DNA from: JAIQFL01 sp035295745
GTDB taxonomy: Bacteria; Acidobacteriota; Terriglobia; Bryobacterales; Bryobacteraceae
Reading direction: 5' to 3'
DNA: 64,000 nt
Assembly: GCA_035295745.1 (NCBI GenBank)
Contig: DATGIL010000106.1
Coordinates: 7,869-71,868, forward strand
Position 1 is the first letter of the stretch. Every line of letters begins with the position of its first letter. The notes below the pieces were generated by a model, which worked only from the letters and a program-made list of their open reading frames with translations, was not told the DNA's origin and did no database searches. Position numbers and translations under genes: made by a program. Positions 26,496 to 36,326 of the stretch are shown piece by piece.

Positions 26496-28634
26496 ATGGC
26501 GGAACGCTCCTTCAAACGCGAGGTCCAGAAATTGCGTCTCGGTGCCGGCGAACCGTTCCACGGCGAAGGCATCCTCGCGGTCACCAAGGCGCTCCTCGAA
26601 TCCGGTGTTTCGTACGTCGCCGGATATCAGGGCGCGCCCATCTCCCACTTGATGGACGTCCTCACCGACGCCAACGACATCCTCGAGGAATTAGGCGTCC
26701 ACTTCGAGCACAGCGCCTCCGAAGCCACCGCCGCGGCCACTTTGGCCGCTTCAGTGCACTACCCCTTGCGCGGCGCCGTGACTTTTAAGTCCACCGTGGG
26801 AACCAACGTCGCCTCCGACGCACTGGCCAACCTCGCGTCGGGAGGCGTGACCGGCGGCGCCCTCATTATCGTGGGAGAGGACTACGGCGAAGGCTCCAGC
26901 ATCATGCAAGAGCGGTCGCATGCTTTCGCGATGAAGTCGCAGATCTGGCTGCTCGATCCGCGACCCAACCTCCCGTCGATCGTGCGCGCCGTGGAGCATG
27001 GATTCGCGCTCTCCGAGGCCAGCCACACTCCCGTCATCCTCGAACTGCGTATTCGCGCCTGTCACGTGCATGGACGCTTCGTCGCCCGCGACAATGTGCG
27101 TCCCACGTTCACGCTGAAGGACGCAATGGAGCATCCCGTGCGAGACGTAAGCCGCATCGTGCTGCCGCCCTCCAGCTACCTGCACGAACGCGAGAAGATC
27201 GAGAAGCGATGGCCAGCCGCGCAGTCGTACATTCGCGATCATGCTCTAAACGAGTTCTTCTCTCCCGACGCGGAGGACTTCGGCATCATCCTGCAAGGCG
27301 GCATGTACAACACCACCATTCGCGCGCTGGAACTGCTCGGACTCTCCGATGCCTTCGGGAATACCAAAGTCCCGCTGTACGTTCTGAACGTGACCTACCC
27401 GCTGGTGGATGACGAGATCCAACGCTTCTGCGCCACAAAGCGCGGCGTACTGCTGATCGAGGAGGGGCAGCCCGACTTCCTGGAACAGAATCTGCACAGC
27501 ATCCTCCGCAAGGCCGGACTCCGCACCAAAGTACATGGCAAGGACCTCCTGCCAATGGCCGGCGAGTACACGGCCGCAGTGGTGACTCGCGGCGTGCTCG
27601 AGTTCGTCGAACTGTACGCACCGCGCTTCATTCAGCGCGATCGGCTGCCCTCCGTGGTGCGCCCCCAGCCACGCCCGGCCGCAATGGAGGCTCTCGACCG
27701 CCAGGTGCATCCACGTCCGCCATCGTTCTGCACCGGATGCCCCGAGCGGCCCATCTTCACCGCGTTGAAACTCGTGGAGCGGGAACTCGGATCGCACCAT
27801 GTCAGTTGCGACATCGGCTGTCACCTGTTCTCGATTCTTCCGCCATTCAATATCGGCGCCACCACCATGGGGTACGGCCTCGGATGGGCCGGCGCCGCAG
27901 CGTTCAACACTCGCGAGACCGATCGCCGCACCATCAGCATCATGGGCGATGGCGGCTTCTGGCACAACGGACTGACCAGCGGAGTGGGCAACGCGGTATT
28001 CAATCAGACCGACAGCCTGCTGGTGGTGGTAGACAACAGTTACACCGCGGCCACGGGAGGGCAAGACATCCCGTCCTCGCAAGCCGAGAATCCGATTCGC
28101 ACGACACGTCTTTCGATTGCGGGCGCGGTCCGCGGCGTGGGAGTGAAATGGGTGCGCACCATCGCCCGCACTTACGACGTCGCCGGCATGCGCGATGTGC
28201 TTCGCGAAGCACTCACCACCAGGGAGAAAGGTCCCAAGGTGCTGGTGGCGCAGAGCGAGTGCATGCTGAACCGGCAGCGGCGGTTGGAGCCGCAGGCTCG
28301 CAAGGCCGCGAGCGAAGGGCAACGTGTGGTGCGCCAGAAATTCGGCGTCGACGAGGACACCTGCACCGGCGACCACTCCTGCATCCGGCTCTCCGGCTGC
28401 CCATCGCTGACCATCCGGCCGAATCCCGATCCGTTGCGGCCCGATCCCGTCGCCACCGTGATCGATAGTTGCGTTGGCTGTGGTCTCTGCGGCGAGGTGG
28501 CACACGCGGCAGTACTCTGTCCGTCGTTTTACCGCGCCGATATCGTCACCAATCCGAGCGCGTGGGAACGATTTGTGGCGCGCGTCCGCCTCGCCTTCAT
28601 CGGATTTCTCCAGCGCCGCATGGCGCGAACCTGA
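26496..28634 (+). CDS. iorA: Indolepyruvate ferredoxin oxidoreductase, alpha subunit
   Basis: The 712-aa thiamine-diphosphate enzyme oxidatively decarboxylates aryl-pyruvates to acyl-CoA with ferredoxin. In order: pyrimidine-binding domain (GYQGAPISHLMDVL, HFEHSASEATAAA), linker domain, and TPP-binding domain (CTGCPERPIF; IMGDGGFWHNGLTSGVGNAV; VVVDNSYTAATGGQ). The C-terminal ferredoxin domain has C623, C629, C635 and C659, C662, C665, C675, enough for Fe-S clusters. TAAGGA lies 12 bp upstream. iorB follows 5 bp downstream, so the pair forms an operon. Implies microaerobic or anaerobic amino-acid catabolism. Confidence 0.93.
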   Translation: MAERSFKREVQKLRLGAGEPFHGEGILAVTKALLESGVSYVAGYQGAPISHLMDVLTDANDILEELGVHFEHSASEATAAATLAASVHYPLRGAVTFKSTVGTNVASDALANLASGGVTGGALIIVGEDYGEGSSIMQERSHAFAMKSQIWLLDPRPNLPSIVRAVEHGFALSEASHTPVILELRIRACHVHGRFVARDNVRPTFTLKDAMEHPVRDVSRIVLPPSSYLHEREKIEKRWPAAQSYIRDHALNEFFSPDAEDFGIILQGGMYNTTIRALELLGLSDAFGNTKVPLYVLNVTYPLVDDEIQRFCATKRGVLLIEEGQPDFLEQNLHSILRKAGLRTKVHGKDLLPMAGEYTAAVVTRGVLEFVELYAPRFIQRDRLPSVVRPQPRPAAMEALDRQVHPRPPSFCTGCPERPIFTALKLVERELGSHHVSCDIGCHLFSILPPFNIGATTMGYGLGWAGAAAFNTRETDRRTISIMGDGGFWHNGLTSGVGNAVFNQTDSLLVVVDNSYTAATGGQDIPSSQAENPIRTTRLSIAGAVRGVGVKWVRTIARTYDVAGMRDVLREALTTREKGPKVLVAQSECMLNRQRRLEPQARKAASEGQRVVRQKFGVDEDTCTGDHSCIRLSGCPSLTIRPNPDPLRPDPVATVIDSCVGCGLCGEVAHAAVLCPSFYRADIVTNPSAWERFVARVRLAFIGFLQRRMART

Positions 28635-28639
28635 TCGAC

Positions 28640-30040
28640 ATGCCGCCGCGCGCCATCACGATTGCGATCCTGGCCATGGGAGGTGAGGGCGGCGGTGTCC
28701 TCGCCGATTGGATCGTCGACCTGGCTGAGCACGGCGGTTACTATGCGCAGACCACCTCGGTGCCGGGGGTTGCGCAGCGAACCGGCTCCACGATCTATTA
28801 CATCGAACTGTTCCCGGAAGCGGCCGTCCGCGCGGCCGGGAAAGATCCAGTGCTGGCGCTGATGCCGGTACCCGGCGAAGTCGACATCGTGGTGGCGTCG
28901 GAACTGATGGAGGCCGGTCGCGCCGTACAACGCAATCTGGTGACGCCCGATCGGACGACGCTGATTGCCTCCACGCATCGCGTCTATTCGATGACGGAGC
29001 GGACTGCGATCGGTGATGGCAGGGTGGACGCCGAGTCGCTATTGGAAGGCATACGCGCCGCGGCTAAGCGATTGGTCGCCGCCGATTTCGCCGAGATCGC
29101 GCGCGACTGCGGCAGCGTGATCAGTGCCGCACTCTTCGGTGCGCTCGCTGCGACGGAAGCGTTGCCCTTTCCCCGCGAGCGGTTCCAAGATGCGATTCGA
29201 CGAGGGGGAGTAGGCGTCGACGCGAGCCTCCGCGCTTTCGAACGCAGTGGAGAGGTTCGCGCGCGCGACCTTCCAGTTCCAGACCCTGACGTCATCCGGT
29301 CCGCCGTCGAGCGCCTCGCCGATTATCAGGACAAGCGTTACGCCGAGGAGTATCTGGAACTCCTGCAGCCCATCCGCACGGCCGACCGTGACGGGACGCT
29401 ATTGCGTGAGACCGCCCGGTATCTGGCGCTCTGGATGTCCTACGAGGACGCAATTCGCGTGGCCGATTTGAAGGTCCGCGCGGCGCGCTTCGGGCGTGTC
29501 CATCGTGAGGTGAAGGCGGGCCCCGGACAACTGGTCCGCATTCACGAATTCCTGCACCCCCGCGTGGGCGAATTCGCTGATATCCTGCCCGCATCGCTCG
29601 GGCGATGGCTCCTGGCGACGCGTTGGGCGACGAGTATGGTGGCGCGCCTGGCGGGGCACGGCAAAGTCGTCGAGACCACATCCATTCGAGGATTTCTTCA
29701 GCTCTATCTGTTGGCCTGCCTGCGCCCGATGCGCCGCCGTTCTTTGCGCTTCGTTAGAGAACAGGAGCAGATCCGCCAGTGGCTCGCCCTGATTCCGCCC
29801 CTCGCCGCCGAGAACTACGCGCTCGCCTGCGAAGTGGCCGAGTGCCCGCGCCTCCTTAAAGGGTACGGCGACACGCACGAGCGAGGGGTTCGGAATTTCG
29901 TGGCGGTGATGCAGGCGCTCCCGCAATTGCGTTCCTGCAATGACGCGGCAGCGCGCCTGAAGAAACTCCGCGAGGCGGCTATGGCTGATGAGAGCGGCCA
30001 GAAGCTGGCCGAAGAACTGGCCTGCGCCGCGGCACACTGA
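28640..30040 (+). CDS. iorB: Indolepyruvate oxidoreductase beta subunit with DUF6537 extension
   Basis: ATG 28640 (MPPRAITIAILAMGGEGGGV) begins 5 bp after the iorA stop; the longer upstream frame overlaps iorA and is not real. The 466-aa protein has the pyruvate-ferredoxin-oxidoreductase gamma domain at about 1-190 (GGEGGGVLADWIVDLAEHGG, SVPGVAQRTGSTIYYIE). About 270 further residues, rich in charged helices, match the DUF6537-type extension seen in long IorB proteins. The archaeal-type subunit has only the first domain. Confidence 0.87.
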   Translation: MPPRAITIAILAMGGEGGGVLADWIVDLAEHGGYYAQTTSVPGVAQRTGSTIYYIELFPEAAVRAAGKDPVLALMPVPGEVDIVVASELMEAGRAVQRNLVTPDRTTLIASTHRVYSMTERTAIGDGRVDAESLLEGIRAAAKRLVAADFAEIARDCGSVISAALFGALAATEALPFPRERFQDAIRRGGVGVDASLRAFERSGEVRARDLPVPDPDVIRSAVERLADYQDKRYAEEYLELLQPIRTADRDGTLLRETARYLALWMSYEDAIRVADLKVRAARFGRVHREVKAGPGQLVRIHEFLHPRVGEFADILPASLGRWLLATRWATSMVARLAGHGKVVETTSIRGFLQLYLLACLRPMRRRSLRFVREQEQIRQWLALIPPLAAENYALACEVAECPRLLKGYGDTHERGVRNFVAVMQALPQLRSCNDAAARLKKLREAAMADESGQKLAEELACAAAH

Positions 30041-30059
30041 CTAAGCTAAGTGGGTGGTT

Positions 30060-30130
30060 CGAGAAGTCCGCCGACGTATCGCCAGACGCTTGCTAACGCG
30101 CGCGGCTCGTTGCATGAAACGATGCGCTAA
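30060..30130 (+). repeat. Dispersed repeat, single copy
   Basis: GAAGTCCGCCGACGTATCGC, then CAGACGCTTGCTAACGCGCG and CGGCTCGTTGCATG: the same family as at 10.3 kb, here directly before a double-hairpin repeat. Located between iorB and the convergent ribokinase gene. Confidence 0.8.
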
Positions 30131-30132
30131 GC

Positions 30133-30178
30133 GTGGCGCAAAGACTCTTCTTTGCCGTCTCGACACTTTTGTCGAGAC
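30133..30178 (+). repeat. Double-hairpin repeat, copy D
   Basis: Hairpin 1 GG(CG)CAAAGA/TCTTTGCC (30135-30156), then hairpin 2 GTCTCGACA-CTTT-TGTCGAGAC (30157-30178), followed by TTTTCGGGTGTT. Almost identical to copy A except the hairpin 2 loop. It lies 92 bp after the iorB stop. Confidence 0.85.
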
Positions 30179-30239
30179 TTTTCGGGTGTTTACCAAGTCT
30201 GCCCGAAGATTCTCGACTGCCCTCCTTGCACCCAAGAGC

Positions 30240-31166
30240 TCAGCGCGATTCCCAGGCCTCCTGGAATCGTTCGATCGTAACGAAAGACATCTGAGTGCCC
30301 ACCGACAGCGTCGAAAGCGCGGCGTAGACATTGGCGCGAGCAATCGCTTCAGACTCGTCGCACCCCGCCGAGAGGAAGCACGCGAAGCTCCCGATGAACG
30401 CATCGCCGGCTCCGGTGGTGTCCACGGGCTGCACGGGATGAGCCGGAATGTGGCGGCTGCCCTCCGCTCCCGCGCACAACGCGCCATTCGCGCCCAACGT
30501 GATGATCACGCGCGGCAGTCCGCCGTCGAGCAGATGTGCCGCGCAGGAGCGCGCCTCATCCAGGCTGCGGACCGGCATTCCACTCAGCGCCTCCGCTTCG
30601 GTCTCGTTGGGGATGACGTAATCGGCATTGGCCGCTGCAGCCAGATCGAGCGACTGACCGGGGGCGGGATTCAGCACCGCGCGAATGCCGTGGCGCCGTG
30701 CGAAGACCAGCGTGTAGTAGACCGTCTCGATGGGGATCTCGAGTTGCAGCACCAGACAATCCGCACTGCGCAGCAGGTCGGCCGCGGCATCGACGTCGGC
30801 CGGCAGCAGCCGGTCGTTCGCGCCTTTTACCACAAGGATGCGATTCTGTCCGGCGCTATCGACGAAGATCGGCGCGACGCCGCTCGACACTCCAGGGGTA
30901 ATCAGAACGCGGCTTGCATCCACTCCTCGCGACGTGAAGTTCTCGATGGTCGCCGCGCCGAAGAGGTCGTCACCCAGGCGGGCCACCATCGACACCCGTG
31001 CGCCGCACAGCCGCGCGGCCACCGCCTGATTGGCGCCCTTCCCGCCGAATCCCAAGTGAAACTCGCGCCCGAAAATTGTCTCACCCGGTCGCGGGAACTG
31101 ATCGGTGAACGTGGTCAGATCGACGTTGGCGCTGCCCACAACCACGATGTGCGGCTGACGATTCAT
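30240..31166 (-). CDS. rbsK: Ribokinase (PfkB family)
   Basis: The 308-aa sugar kinase phosphorylates ribose at O5. It starts VVVGSANVDLTTFTDQFPRP and has the substrate-binding GGKGANQA (41-48) and the ATP site with catalytic Asp255 in DTTGAGDAF. The GSANVDL/GGKGANQAVAAARL pattern is typical of ribokinase rather than fructokinase. No ribose transporter is adjacent. It is divergent from the methyltransferase with only 15 bp between starts, so promoters must lie inside the coding regions or overlap. Confidence 0.92.
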   Translation of the reverse strand: MNRQPHIVVVGSANVDLTTFTDQFPRPGETIFGREFHLGFGGKGANQAVAARLCGARVSMVARLGDDLFGAATIENFTSRGVDASRVLITPGVSSGVAPIFVDSAGQNRILVVKGANDRLLPADVDAAADLLRSADCLVLQLEIPIETVYYTLVFARRHGIRAVLNPAPGQSLDLAAAANADYVIPNETEAEALSGMPVRSLDEARSCAAHLLDGGLPRVIITLGANGALCAGAEGSRHIPAHPVQPVDTTGAGDAFIGSFACFLSAGCDESEAIARANVYAALSTLSVGTQMSFVTIERFQEAWESR

Positions 31167-31181
31167 GGAATCATTGTAAGC

Positions 31182-31964
31182 ATGGACGTAAATCCAACGG
31201 GACGATTTTCCTCGCGCGTGGCCGACTATATCCGCTACCGGCCCTCCTACCCAGATGGGGTCATTCCTATGCTGGAGCGCGAATGCGGACTGCGGCCTGG
31301 AGCGCGGATCGCCGATATCGGGTCAGGTACCGGTCTGCTGGCACAGCTGTTCCTGCGATTTGGATGCGAGGTGTGGGGAGTGGAGCCGAATGCCGAGATG
31401 CGCCATGCGGGGGAACGATTGCTGGCTGGTGAGGGGAAATTCCACAGTGTCGAGGGACGAGCCGAGCAGACCGGCCTGCCGGCGGCGGGCATTGATCTGG
31501 TTGCCGCCGGTCAGGCGTTCCACTGGTTCGATGCCGCGGCCGCCCGTGCCGAGTTTCGCCGGATCCTGAGGCCGCCTGGCTGGGTCGTGCTCGTCTGGAA
31601 CGAACGCCTGGTGGAGGGGCGCTTTCTCGAGGAGTACGAGGCGCTCCTCAATCGCTATTCGACCGAGTATGCGCAGGTGGACCACCGGCGTATGGACGCC
31701 GGCGTCATGGACGAGTTCTTCGGACCGGGCCAATGGAAGCTCGAGGCTATGCCGAACGCGCAGTACTTCGATCTGGATGGGTTGCTGGGGCGCCTGGATT
31801 CCTCATCGTATGCGCCGGCGCCCGGTACGGATTCGCACGCACAAATCACAGCGGCGCTAGGCGAGCTATTTGCCCGTTCCCAGCAGAATGGCGTCGTGCC
31901 CTTCCTCTATGAAACCAAGATTTATGTCGGCAATATCGGCTCCACTCTCTACCGAATTCCATAG
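31182..31964 (+). CDS. Class I SAM-dependent methyltransferase
   Basis: ATG 31182 is chosen because the longer frame upstream runs antisense through rbsK. The 260-aa protein has SAM motif I IADIGSGTGLLAQLFLRFG (about 43-61), the acidic motif II (VWGVEPN), and AGQAFHWFD plus LRPPGWVVLVWNE, typical of the Methyltransf_11/UbiE-like group acting on small molecules. The substrate cannot be inferred from context. Confidence 0.87.
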   Translation: MDVNPTGRFSSRVADYIRYRPSYPDGVIPMLERECGLRPGARIADIGSGTGLLAQLFLRFGCEVWGVEPNAEMRHAGERLLAGEGKFHSVEGRAEQTGLPAAGIDLVAAGQAFHWFDAAAARAEFRRILRPPGWVVLVWNERLVEGRFLEEYEALLNRYSTEYAQVDHRRMDAGVMDEFFGPGQWKLEAMPNAQYFDLDGLLGRLDSSSYAPAPGTDSHAQITAALGELFARSQQNGVVPFLYETKIYVGNIGSTLYRIP

Positions 31965-32351
31965 CCATGCGACCCTCGCCATCCGGTAACGGCTCCTCGC
32001 CGCTCTTCAATTGGTCTGACTGGCCCTGTTTACCGTAAATCTTACGCGACATTCCGGTCGCAAGGGGCGGTAAAGAGACAGAGTGTTCGCGAGACAGTAT
32101 CAGCCCGCACGTGAGAGTTAGCGAAATCGGCTCACTCCGACCGATTAACTTTAACCTTCAGTAGCCATTTCTCCCAGATCTGGTACACAAACCGGCCTTT
32201 CGGACTTAACAAACAGCAATTTCATACCAAAATTGGTCCTGCCTGTCACTAAAGGAACCGTGGATCGCCGATTGCTAACTTCGACAGGTAAAGCACGTCT
32301 TGCTGGGAGTTAAGGTTACGGCCCAAAGGCCGGACGGAGGTTTGTCAAATC
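31965..32351 (+). other. 387-bp leader region of the second TonB receptor gene
   Basis: No ORF of note. AT content is higher than the surroundings. Near its end a small perfect hairpin CGGCC-CAAA-GGCCG (32319-32332) stands just before a strong ribosome site CGGAGG (32335-32340), 11 bp ahead of the ATG. This stem could tune translation. I see no known riboswitch. Confidence 0.4.
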
Positions 32352-35300
32352 ATGATCGAACGGGTGAGATGTAAGGGGCTACTACGCTCGCTTACGTGCC
32401 TGGCGTTACTGGCGCCGGCACTCTTCGCCCAGTCACTAACGACTGGCGACATTTCCGGAGCAGTCACGGATCCGAGTTCCGCGGCCGTTCCAAACGCTAC
32501 AGTAAACTTGACTAACAAAGCCACGGGAGCTTCACAGACCGCCACAACCAATGCGCAGGGGCAGTATCACTTTTCGCTGTTGCCGCCTGGACAATACCAA
32601 GTGGAGGTCAAGACCGCCGGGTTCTCCACCTCTCAGAAAATTACGCAGGTTCAAGTGGGTCAGGCGACCGTCGTAGATGTTCAGTTGGCCCTCTCCTCGG
32701 CTAGCACGACCATCGAAGTATCCGAAGCAGCCACCCTGGCGCAAACCGACAACGCCAATCTGGCCACTACTTTCGATGCGCAACAACTCAACAATCTTCC
32801 GGCTCCGGGTAATGACATGACCGCGTACGCCTTCAGCGCGCCAGGCGTCAGCGTCAGCACCGGCGGCGGTTATGGAAACTTCACCGTATTTGGCCTGCCA
32901 GGCGTATCGAACCTCTTCACCATCAACGGAACCGACAACATGGACCCGTACCTGAACCTCAACAACTCGGGCGCCAGCAACCTGACGCTCGGCTCGAATG
33001 AGGTCCAGGAAGCTGCGGTGGTGATGAACGGCTACACCGGCCAATACGGACGCCAGGCTGGCGCCCAGGTAAACTACGTCACCAAGTCGGGCACCAACGC
33101 ATTTCACGGGAACGCGGGCTGGTTTTACAACGGCGGGATCATGAACGCCAACGACTTCTTCAACAACGCAACGGCCACGCCTCGTCCCTTCTCGGTGTCG
33201 AACGAATGGGAAGATTCGCTTGGCGGGCGCATCATCAAGAATAAGCTGTTCTTCTTCTTCGACAACGAAGGTCTTCGCTACGTGCTGCCTAGCGGCGGGC
33301 CGATTTACATCCCATCGCCGAGCTTCGCCAGCTATGTTCTGAATAACCTGCAGACCAAGAATCCTGCCGCGGTGCCCTTCTACACGACGGCATTCAATCT
33401 GTACGGCAATTCGTCCGGATCTTCGCGTGCCACCCCGGTCAACGCGGGCATCGATCCCGCCTTGGGTTGCGGCGATTTCACGGGCGGAGGCTTCGGCACC
33501 ACGCAGCCGTGCGCCAATGTCTTTCGCAGCACGGTCAACAACCTGAACACCGAATGGCTACTCGCGTCCAAAGTGGACTACAACGTCACCGACAAAGATC
33601 GTCTCTACTTCCGTTACAACATGGATCGCGGAGTTCAGGCGACTGGGACGGATCCGATCAATCCGGCATTCAACGCCAACAGCGTCCAGCCGCAGTACGG
33701 CGGGCAATTCGGCTACACCCGTGTGATCGGTCCTACCATGGTGAACCAACTGCTACTCTCGGGCTCATACTACTCCGCACTCTTTGGGCCCCCGAATATC
33801 AACACCGCGCTCGCTGCCTTCCCCACGACGTGGGCCTTCACCGATGGCCTTTACTCATCGAACAACGCCACCGGCACTTCGCTCGGCGGACAGGATCAGC
33901 GCTATCCGGCCGGCCGCAAAGTGCGCCAATGGCAGTTGATCGATGACTTCTCACTCACGCACGGCACCAACGTGATCAAGTTCGGCGTCAATGTCCGCCG
34001 CAACTTTATCAGCACCTACGCCTACGGCGCGAACACCAGCGGTCTGCTCACCTTCAATTCCATGACTGACTTCGTGAACGGCTCGCTCGACGCAGGGGCG
34101 TCGACCTACACGCAAGCCTTCGCGAACATCGGAGCGGAGCCTCTCAGCCTCTACACTCTGGGATTCTATGCTCAGGACGAGTGGAAGGTGAAGCCGAACC
34201 TCACGCTGACGCTGACTCTCCGCTTCGACCGCAATAGCAACATCAATTGCTACGCGAGCTGCTTCAACGAACTGCTGAACACCTTCGGACAGATCGCCCA
34301 TTCCGCCACGACGCCGTACAACACCACGATTCACATGGGCCTGTCGAATGCATTCCCAAGCGTGGAACCGATCGTGCCTCAGCCACGGATCGGCTTCGCC
34401 TGGAGCGTGACGCCGAAGACCGTGATCCGCGGGGGCGTGGGTTTCTTTACCGACCTGTATCAGGCCGTTCTGGCCGACCGCCTGATCACCAACAGCCCGG
34501 CCGTCACCACCTTTACCACGACCACCGGCCTGGTGGCTCTCAACAACCCGAACAGTATTTTTGCGAAGGTTGGAAACTCGGCCGCCGCATTCAACAGCGG
34601 GTTTGCTGGCGGAGCCACACTGGCGCAATTACAGGCCACCGTTCCGGGATTTACGAAGCCGGCCTTCAATACCATTCCCAACGAGCTGTACAACCCCAAG
34701 TTCTACGAATGGAACCTGGAGGTGCAGCAATCGTTGACCAGCAAGTACCTGGTGTCGTTGAACTACGTGGGCAACCACGGGTACGACGAGCTGAGTTCCA
34801 CGCTTTTTGGCAATGCTTACGCCCCGAACGGGTTCCAGGGACTCCCCACCACCGTGCCCGATCCGCGATTCGGCGAAATCCGCGAACTGAACAATCAGAG
34901 CTACTCCAACTACGACGGCATGGTCGCCTCGTTCCGGTGGCGCACGAATGCGAACTTCAGCGGGCAGTTCAGCTACACGCTCGGGCACGCGCTCGACACC
35001 TGTTCGAACGCCTGTCTGGAACCGTTCAACCTGCTCACGGCCCCGAGCATCCGTTACCAGATCAATCCACTCAGCCTGAGCTCTCTGAATTACGGTGCCG
35101 CGGACTATGACGTGCGGCACACCATCAGCGCCAACTACATCTATACAGTTCCACGCCACTTCCACAACGGCGTACTGAACCAGGTTCTCGGCGGGTGGAC
35201 TGCAGCGGGCACCTTCCTATATCACTCCGGATATCCGTTCAGCATCACTGATACGAGCGTCCGCAGTGGGCAGATCAGCGGCGCCTCTGGCATTGCCAGC

Positions 35301-35699
35301 GCAGTGGTACTCGCGGATTACCTCGGCGGCCCGGGATATCCGAGCTGCACTACACCGAACATCACCTGTTATTCGAAGTCGCAATTCGCGACCCCGTCGG
35401 CACAGCATGACTGGGGCAACATCCCGCGCAACTCCTTCCGCGGTCCTGGATACTTCGACACCGACATCAACGTGAACAAGACGTTCACGGTCAAAGAGAA
35501 GTACCAACTGTTGGTCGGCGCATACCTGTTCAACGTGCTGAACCACGCCAATTTCGACTTGCCCAACAATAACATTCCGGCGGGTAATTTCGGCGAGATT
35601 CAATCGACCGTGGGCCCTCCGACGAGCGCTTACGGATCGTTCCAGGGATCGGCGGTCTCGGGCCGCGTGATCCAGACGCAAATCAAATTCACCTTCTAA
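32352..35699 (+). CDS. Oar-like TonB-dependent outer-membrane receptor
   Basis: 1115 aa with a signal peptide (LTCLALLAPALFAQ, cleavage at about 27). A carboxypeptidase-regulatory domain (about 30-115) begins GDISGAVTDPSSAAVPNATV. The plug includes VNYVTKSGTNAFHGNAGWFY, and the beta-barrel ends FNVLNHANFDLPNNNIP...VIQTQIKFTF with a terminal Phe. A strong Shine-Dalgarno (GGAGG) precedes the ATG. Probably imports an oligosaccharide; its position just upstream of the pectin-type block is suggestive only. Confidence 0.92.
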   Translation: MIERVRCKGLLRSLTCLALLAPALFAQSLTTGDISGAVTDPSSAAVPNATVNLTNKATGASQTATTNAQGQYHFSLLPPGQYQVEVKTAGFSTSQKITQVQVGQATVVDVQLALSSASTTIEVSEAATLAQTDNANLATTFDAQQLNNLPAPGNDMTAYAFSAPGVSVSTGGGYGNFTVFGLPGVSNLFTINGTDNMDPYLNLNNSGASNLTLGSNEVQEAAVVMNGYTGQYGRQAGAQVNYVTKSGTNAFHGNAGWFYNGGIMNANDFFNNATATPRPFSVSNEWEDSLGGRIIKNKLFFFFDNEGLRYVLPSGGPIYIPSPSFASYVLNNLQTKNPAAVPFYTTAFNLYGNSSGSSRATPVNAGIDPALGCGDFTGGGFGTTQPCANVFRSTVNNLNTEWLLASKVDYNVTDKDRLYFRYNMDRGVQATGTDPINPAFNANSVQPQYGGQFGYTRVIGPTMVNQLLLSGSYYSALFGPPNINTALAAFPTTWAFTDGLYSSNNATGTSLGGQDQRYPAGRKVRQWQLIDDFSLTHGTNVIKFGVNVRRNFISTYAYGANTSGLLTFNSMTDFVNGSLDAGASTYTQAFANIGAEPLSLYTLGFYAQDEWKVKPNLTLTLTLRFDRNSNINCYASCFNELLNTFGQIAHSATTPYNTTIHMGLSNAFPSVEPIVPQPRIGFAWSVTPKTVIRGGVGFFTDLYQAVLADRLITNSPAVTTFTTTTGLVALNNPNSIFAKVGNSAAAFNSGFAGGATLAQLQATVPGFTKPAFNTIPNELYNPKFYEWNLEVQQSLTSKYLVSLNYVGNHGYDELSSTLFGNAYAPNGFQGLPTTVPDPRFGEIRELNNQSYSNYDGMVASFRWRTNANFSGQFSYTLGHALDTCSNACLEPFNLLTAPSIRYQINPLSLSSLNYGAADYDVRHTISANYIYTVPRHFHNGVLNQVLGGWTAAGTFLYHSGYPFSITDTSVRSGQISGASGIASAVVLADYLGGPGYPSCTTPNITCYSKSQFATPSAQHDWGNIPRNSFRGPGYFDTDINVNKTFTVKEKYQLLVGAYLFNVLNHANFDLPNNNIPAGNFGEIQSTVGPPTSAYGSFQGSAVSGRVIQTQIKFTF

Positions 35700-35708
35700 G
35701 GTGAAAGT

Positions 35709-35756
35709 GCGGCATGCTTTGAAGTGTTCCGGCAACGGACATAAGGAGCATGCCGC
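35709..35756. terminator. Inverted repeat after the TonB receptor gene
   Basis: GCGGCATGCT (35709-35718) pairs perfectly with AGCATGCCGC (35747-35756) across a 28-base loop, 9 bp after the receptor stop. The long loop and absence of a T-run make intrinsic termination uncertain. The right arm overlaps the possible start region of the GNAT remnant. Confidence 0.35.
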
Positions 35757-35770
35757 GCTATGCTCTTCTA

Positions 35771-36280
35771 ATGGGCGACGCCCGTTACCCACCGTCAATT
35801 AAGATCCGTCCCGCTGTTCCCCACGATGCTGACGGCATCGCACTCACATCTCTCGAAAGCGCTGAATATCATTCCCAGCTTGATCCGGACCGCTACTTAA
35901 TACCCGCAGTTGAGACGATATCAGCGCGCTACCGAGAGGGTCGGCAACACCAGTCGGATGCGGGCAGCGAGGCGTTGACCCTGGTCGCAGAACTCGGCGA
36001 TGAAATCGTGGGATTCATAGACGCCCGCCTCGAATAGTCGCCGGATGTGATGCACCGGGAGATGATCTATTGCCATATCGCCGAGATCGCGGTGCGCAGC
36101 GGGCACCGGAATCACGGCATCGGTGGACGCCTACTCCGAGCGGCGGAGGATTGGGGTCGCGGGCTGGGAGCGGAGATCGCATCATTGGAATATCACGCCG
36201 CAAACGCGCGTGCGAATTCGTTCTACCAGGAGCGGATGGACTATCACCCGGCATCCATCACCGTCATTAAACGGCTCTAG
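35771..36280 (+). pseudogene. GNAT acetyltransferase interrupted by an in-frame amber stop
   Basis: ATG 35771 opens a frame with the GNAT N-terminus (SIKIRPAVPHDADGIALTSL) and VAELGDEIVGFIDARLE, ending at TAG 36035-36037. The same frame continues at once as SPDVMHREMIYCHIAEIAVR, then the acetyl-CoA site RSGHRNHGIGGRLLRAAEDW and the tail ARANSFYQERMDYHP. With one sense codon in place of TAG it would be a complete enzyme of about 169 aa. ATG 36044/36047 could start a C-terminal fragment, which would lack beta-strands 1-3. Substrate unknown. Confidence 0.8.
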
Positions 36281-36326
36281 AGAGGCATCCCACATTAACG
36301 GATTTGCCCCGTCGAAGTGTGCGGTT

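Noticed and set aside
30054..31181. N-terminal extension of the methyltransferase (frame open from 30054)
   Set aside because: It runs antisense through the well-supported ribokinase gene and across two repeats; the family homology begins at ATG 31182.
36035..36037. Amber codon as pyrrolysine or programmed readthrough site
   Set aside because: No pyl genes or stimulatory structure are visible; a nonsense mutation is the simpler explanation.
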